NCBI GenBank assembly: GCA_029261955.1
Contig: JAJDAI010000231.1
Coordinates: 1-6,838 of the forward strand
Origin: Deltaproteobacteria bacterium
Lineage (GTDB): Bacteria; Myxococcota_A; UBA796; UBA9615
Length of the DNA: 6,838 bases
Direction of reading: 5' to 3'
Below, in pieces: positions 5,183 through 6,838 of this stretch. The notes under the pieces are model-generated. The model did no database searches. It saw nothing but the letters and a program-made list of their open reading frames with translations, and was not told the DNA's origin. The position numbers were made by a program, and so were the translations under genes. Position 1 is the first letter of the stretch; each line of letters begins with the position of its first letter.

Positions 5183-6727
5183 TCAAGAGCACCTTCGCCT
5201 CCTGGCGACCAGCAGGGGGAAGAGCAGCAGCCCGCCCGGGCTCGCCGAGCAGCCTGTGGCGCAGCCGCTGCCGGGGGCCTCGTCCGCGAAGCCGGTGAGC
5301 TCCTCGCTGGGCAGCAGCTCGGCTTCGTAGCTCCACTCCGCCTCACCGCCGCCGAAGTCGTCGAGCGGGGTCGCGGCCACGAAGACGCGGTCGACGTCCT
5401 GGAAGGTGCCGAAGAAGGCCGCCGCCTCGCCCTCGACCACCTCGGGGGAGAAGGTCGAGACCGTCTCTGAACCGGCCGTCGCGACGAGCTCGAAGGACCA
5501 GCGTACGGCGGGGTCCCCGTGCAGCTGCAGCCAGAGGCCCTCGCCCTCGCTCAGCTCGGTGGACGAGAAGCTGACCAGCGCCGTGCCCGCGTGCCTCGGC
5601 GCCGTGCCCACCTGGTTCATCGTGCGCTCCATCGGCAGGTAGCCGGGCTCGTGCTGGCCCGACATGCCGCCGATCCGTTCGGCCTCGATGCCCTGGTACT
5701 CGAGCTCCGAGGGGGCCCAGGCGTGCAGCGCGTCGACGCCGAAGTCCATCACGGGGAGGCGGCGGGCGAGGCTGCGCAGGGCCCCGTCGGTGTCGATCCC
5801 CGGCAGGGCGTCGAGCGCGTCGTCCCAGCGCCAGCCGGTCTGGCCGTCCTGCGCGGCCACGAACTCGAGCAGCCAGCCCTCGTCGAGCTCCGCGTCCACG
5901 GCCTGCCAGAAGAGGTAGGCGCCGTAGCGCTCGATGCTGGGCTCCATCTCGTAGATCGAGCGCCAGGGCTCCAGGGCGCGGAAGACGGCGTAGTTCGCGG
6001 CGTTCCAGTCGTGGGTCTCGGGCGCGAACGAGCTGTTGGCGAAGGCGGCGGTGGACTCGAGCAGCCAGTGGTTCGGGCTGTCCGCGCTGGTCAACTCCTC
6101 CAGCCAGTAGCCGAACTGCACGGCGTGGAAGAGCTCGTGCTGAGCCAGCAGCGCGCGGCGCTCGGCCCGCCCGAGCCAGCTCGTGTTGAGCACGATGACG
6201 GGCATGGATTCGCCAGCGCAGGGCCAGGGGAAGGTCAGGCCTCCGATGCCTTCACCCAGATCCTCGACGTAGACCGGGATCTGGTAGTCGGCGCCCGGCG
6301 GCGCCCGAAAGCCGGCCACGGTGATCTGCCGATCCCAGGCGGCCTCCAGCGCATCGAGCATCGAGATGACGTCGCCGAGAAAGGACACGTCCGTGTTGAA
6401 CTGCAGCGCGAAGTGCTCGCTCTCGCGGACCTGGTTGTAGGGGCCCAGGTCGAGGCCGAACTGGTTGTACTCGAGGTCGTCCAGCGCGATGCAGGTCTCC
6501 CGCTCCTCCTGCTCCGAGAAGAGATCCGTGGTCTCGAAGCCGGGGTTGCCCGCCGCCAGCCAGGCCCGGTAGGGCGGCAGGTTGAGCATCAGCTCGTGGC
6601 GCTGCTGCGGGGCGAGCTCGTCCCAGTGGGCGCGGGCGTGCACCAGCTGGCCGGTGGCGCAAGGGCCCTCGAGCGGGGTGGCGGCCGCGAGCAGCGGAGC
6701 CAGGAGCAGCAGTGGCGTGAGTCGCAT
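5183..6727 (-). CDS. secreted putative zinc metalloprotease with MYXO-CTERM-like anchor
   Basis: Residues 1-16 form a Sec signal peptide (MRLTP, Leu-rich core, likely cut after AAA at 14-16). HELFH at 197-201 is an HExxH zinc motif, and Glu224 in HWLLESTAAFA, 23 residues after His201, is placed like the third ligand of gluzincin peptidases. Residues about 380-470 look like a beta-rich C-terminal domain. The tail has GCATGC at 488-493, a hydrophobic LLLFPLLVA at 500-508 and RRRR at 509-512, which is the layout of MYXO-CTERM sorting signals. These are thought to be processed by a rhombosortase-like or myxosortase protease, leaving the protein on the cell surface or releasing it. I infer a surface or secreted peptidase; the substrate is unknown and proteolysis is untested. 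The protein has no lysine in 514 residues. It starts 15 bases after the preceding partial gene, with a GGGGGG stretch 3 bases before the ATG as a weak ribosome site. It may belong to a known myxobacterial putative-metalloprotease family, but I cannot confirm this without a search. Confidence 0.85.
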   Translation of the reverse strand: MRLTPLLLLAPLLAAATPLEGPCATGQLVHARAHWDELAPQQRHELMLNLPPYRAWLAAGNPGFETTDLFSEQEERETCIALDDLEYNQFGLDLGPYNQVRESEHFALQFNTDVSFLGDVISMLDALEAAWDRQITVAGFRAPPGADYQIPVYVEDLGEGIGGLTFPWPCAGESMPVIVLNTSWLGRAERRALLAQHELFHAVQFGYWLEELTSADSPNHWLLESTAAFANSSFAPETHDWNAANYAVFRALEPWRSIYEMEPSIERYGAYLFWQAVDAELDEGWLLEFVAAQDGQTGWRWDDALDALPGIDTDGALRSLARRLPVMDFGVDALHAWAPSELEYQGIEAERIGGMSGQHEPGYLPMERTMNQVGTAPRHAGTALVSFSSTELSEGEGLWLQLHGDPAVRWSFELVATAGSETVSTFSPEVVEGEAAAFFGTFQDVDRVFVAATPLDDFGGGEAEWSYEAELLPSEELTGFADEAPGSGCATGCSASPGGLLLFPLLVARRRRCS

Positions 6728-6742
6728 CGTCCCCCCAGACGG

Positions 6743-6838
6743 TCAGATGGTGCGGACGGGCTGGCGCCGTCGGCGCAGGAGGAGCAAGGGCAGCAGCAGC
6801 CAGCCACCCGCGCCGGCCCCCGAGGAGCAGGAGCAGGC
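6743..6838 (-). CDS. C-terminal end of a MYXO-CTERM exported protein (partial)
   Basis: Only the last 31 codons are present; the gene continues beyond the right edge. They encode ACSCSSGAGAGG, then a hydrophobic WLLLPLLLL, then RRRR and a short tail QPVRTI before TGA. Cys-Ser-Cys, short membrane helix and Arg cluster make a good match to the MYXO-CTERM sorting signal of Myxococcota, better than that of the next gene. The main body, and so the function, cannot be seen. Its stop is 15 bases from the metalloprotease start on the same strand, so the two are probably in one operon and displayed by the same sorting route. Confidence 0.75.
   Translation of the reverse strand, partial: ACSCSSGAGAGGWLLLPLLLLRRRRQPVRTI

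Noticed and set aside
5152..5346. Upstream extension of the xseB frame to 5346
   Set aside because: The extra residues overlap the metalloprotease tail, look unlike XseB, and the family domain starts just after the ATG at 5151.

Overview
The window is very G+C-rich, coding-dense bacterial DNA, most likely from Myxococcota or a close deltaproteobacterial relative. The best taxonomic sign is a pair of adjacent exported proteins, one of them cut by the window edge. Both end in a MYXO-CTERM-like tripartite sorting tail (Cys-containing Gly/Ser segment, short Leu-rich membrane stretch, RRRR cluster). A lipoprotein with an acidic linker and tandem PilT-type ATPases fit the same group. No RNA genes, mobile elements or CRISPR arrays are visible. 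The longest gap between genes is 31 bases, so there is no sizeable non-coding stretch to describe.

Layout. On the + strand, positions 1-2293 hold two tandem PilT-family retraction ATPases that overlap by one base (TGATG). The first has lost the Walker B glutamate (Gln in GQMRD) and the His-box histidine (Asn in GTMNT) but keeps a PilT-like AIRxxIR motif. The second has an intact active site but a PilU-like HTNNA segment and a degraded AIRNLIRE motif. The remaining genes are all on the - strand and meet the PilT pair tail to tail across a 15-base gap, where a 9-bp inverted repeat may end transcription. In transcription order they are: a partial MYXO-CTERM protein (runs off the right edge), a secreted HExxH metalloprotease with a MYXO-CTERM-like tail, xseB (exonuclease VII small subunit), ispA (farnesyl diphosphate synthase type), tlyA (rRNA 2'-O-methyltransferase), and an outer-membrane lipoprotein.

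How the genes relate. xseB-ispA-tlyA is a shortened form of the widespread xseA-xseB-ispA-dxs-tlyA housekeeping cluster. Here dxs is absent, ispA and tlyA are joined by a stop/start overlap, and ispA begins with TTG inside the end of xseB. The surface-protein genes on either side are spaced tightly enough to share a transcript, so the housekeeping genes may depend on a promoter beyond the right edge.

The points most worth following are: (i) the apparently catalysis-dead PilT paired with an apparently live PilT/PilU-like partner; (ii) an XseB whose C-terminus ends ...DDEDIPF, a close copy of the SSB C-terminal interaction tip; (iii) two complete exported proteins (514 and 268 residues) that contain no lysine at all; and (iv) an IspA lacking conserved lysines after its second Asp-rich motif.
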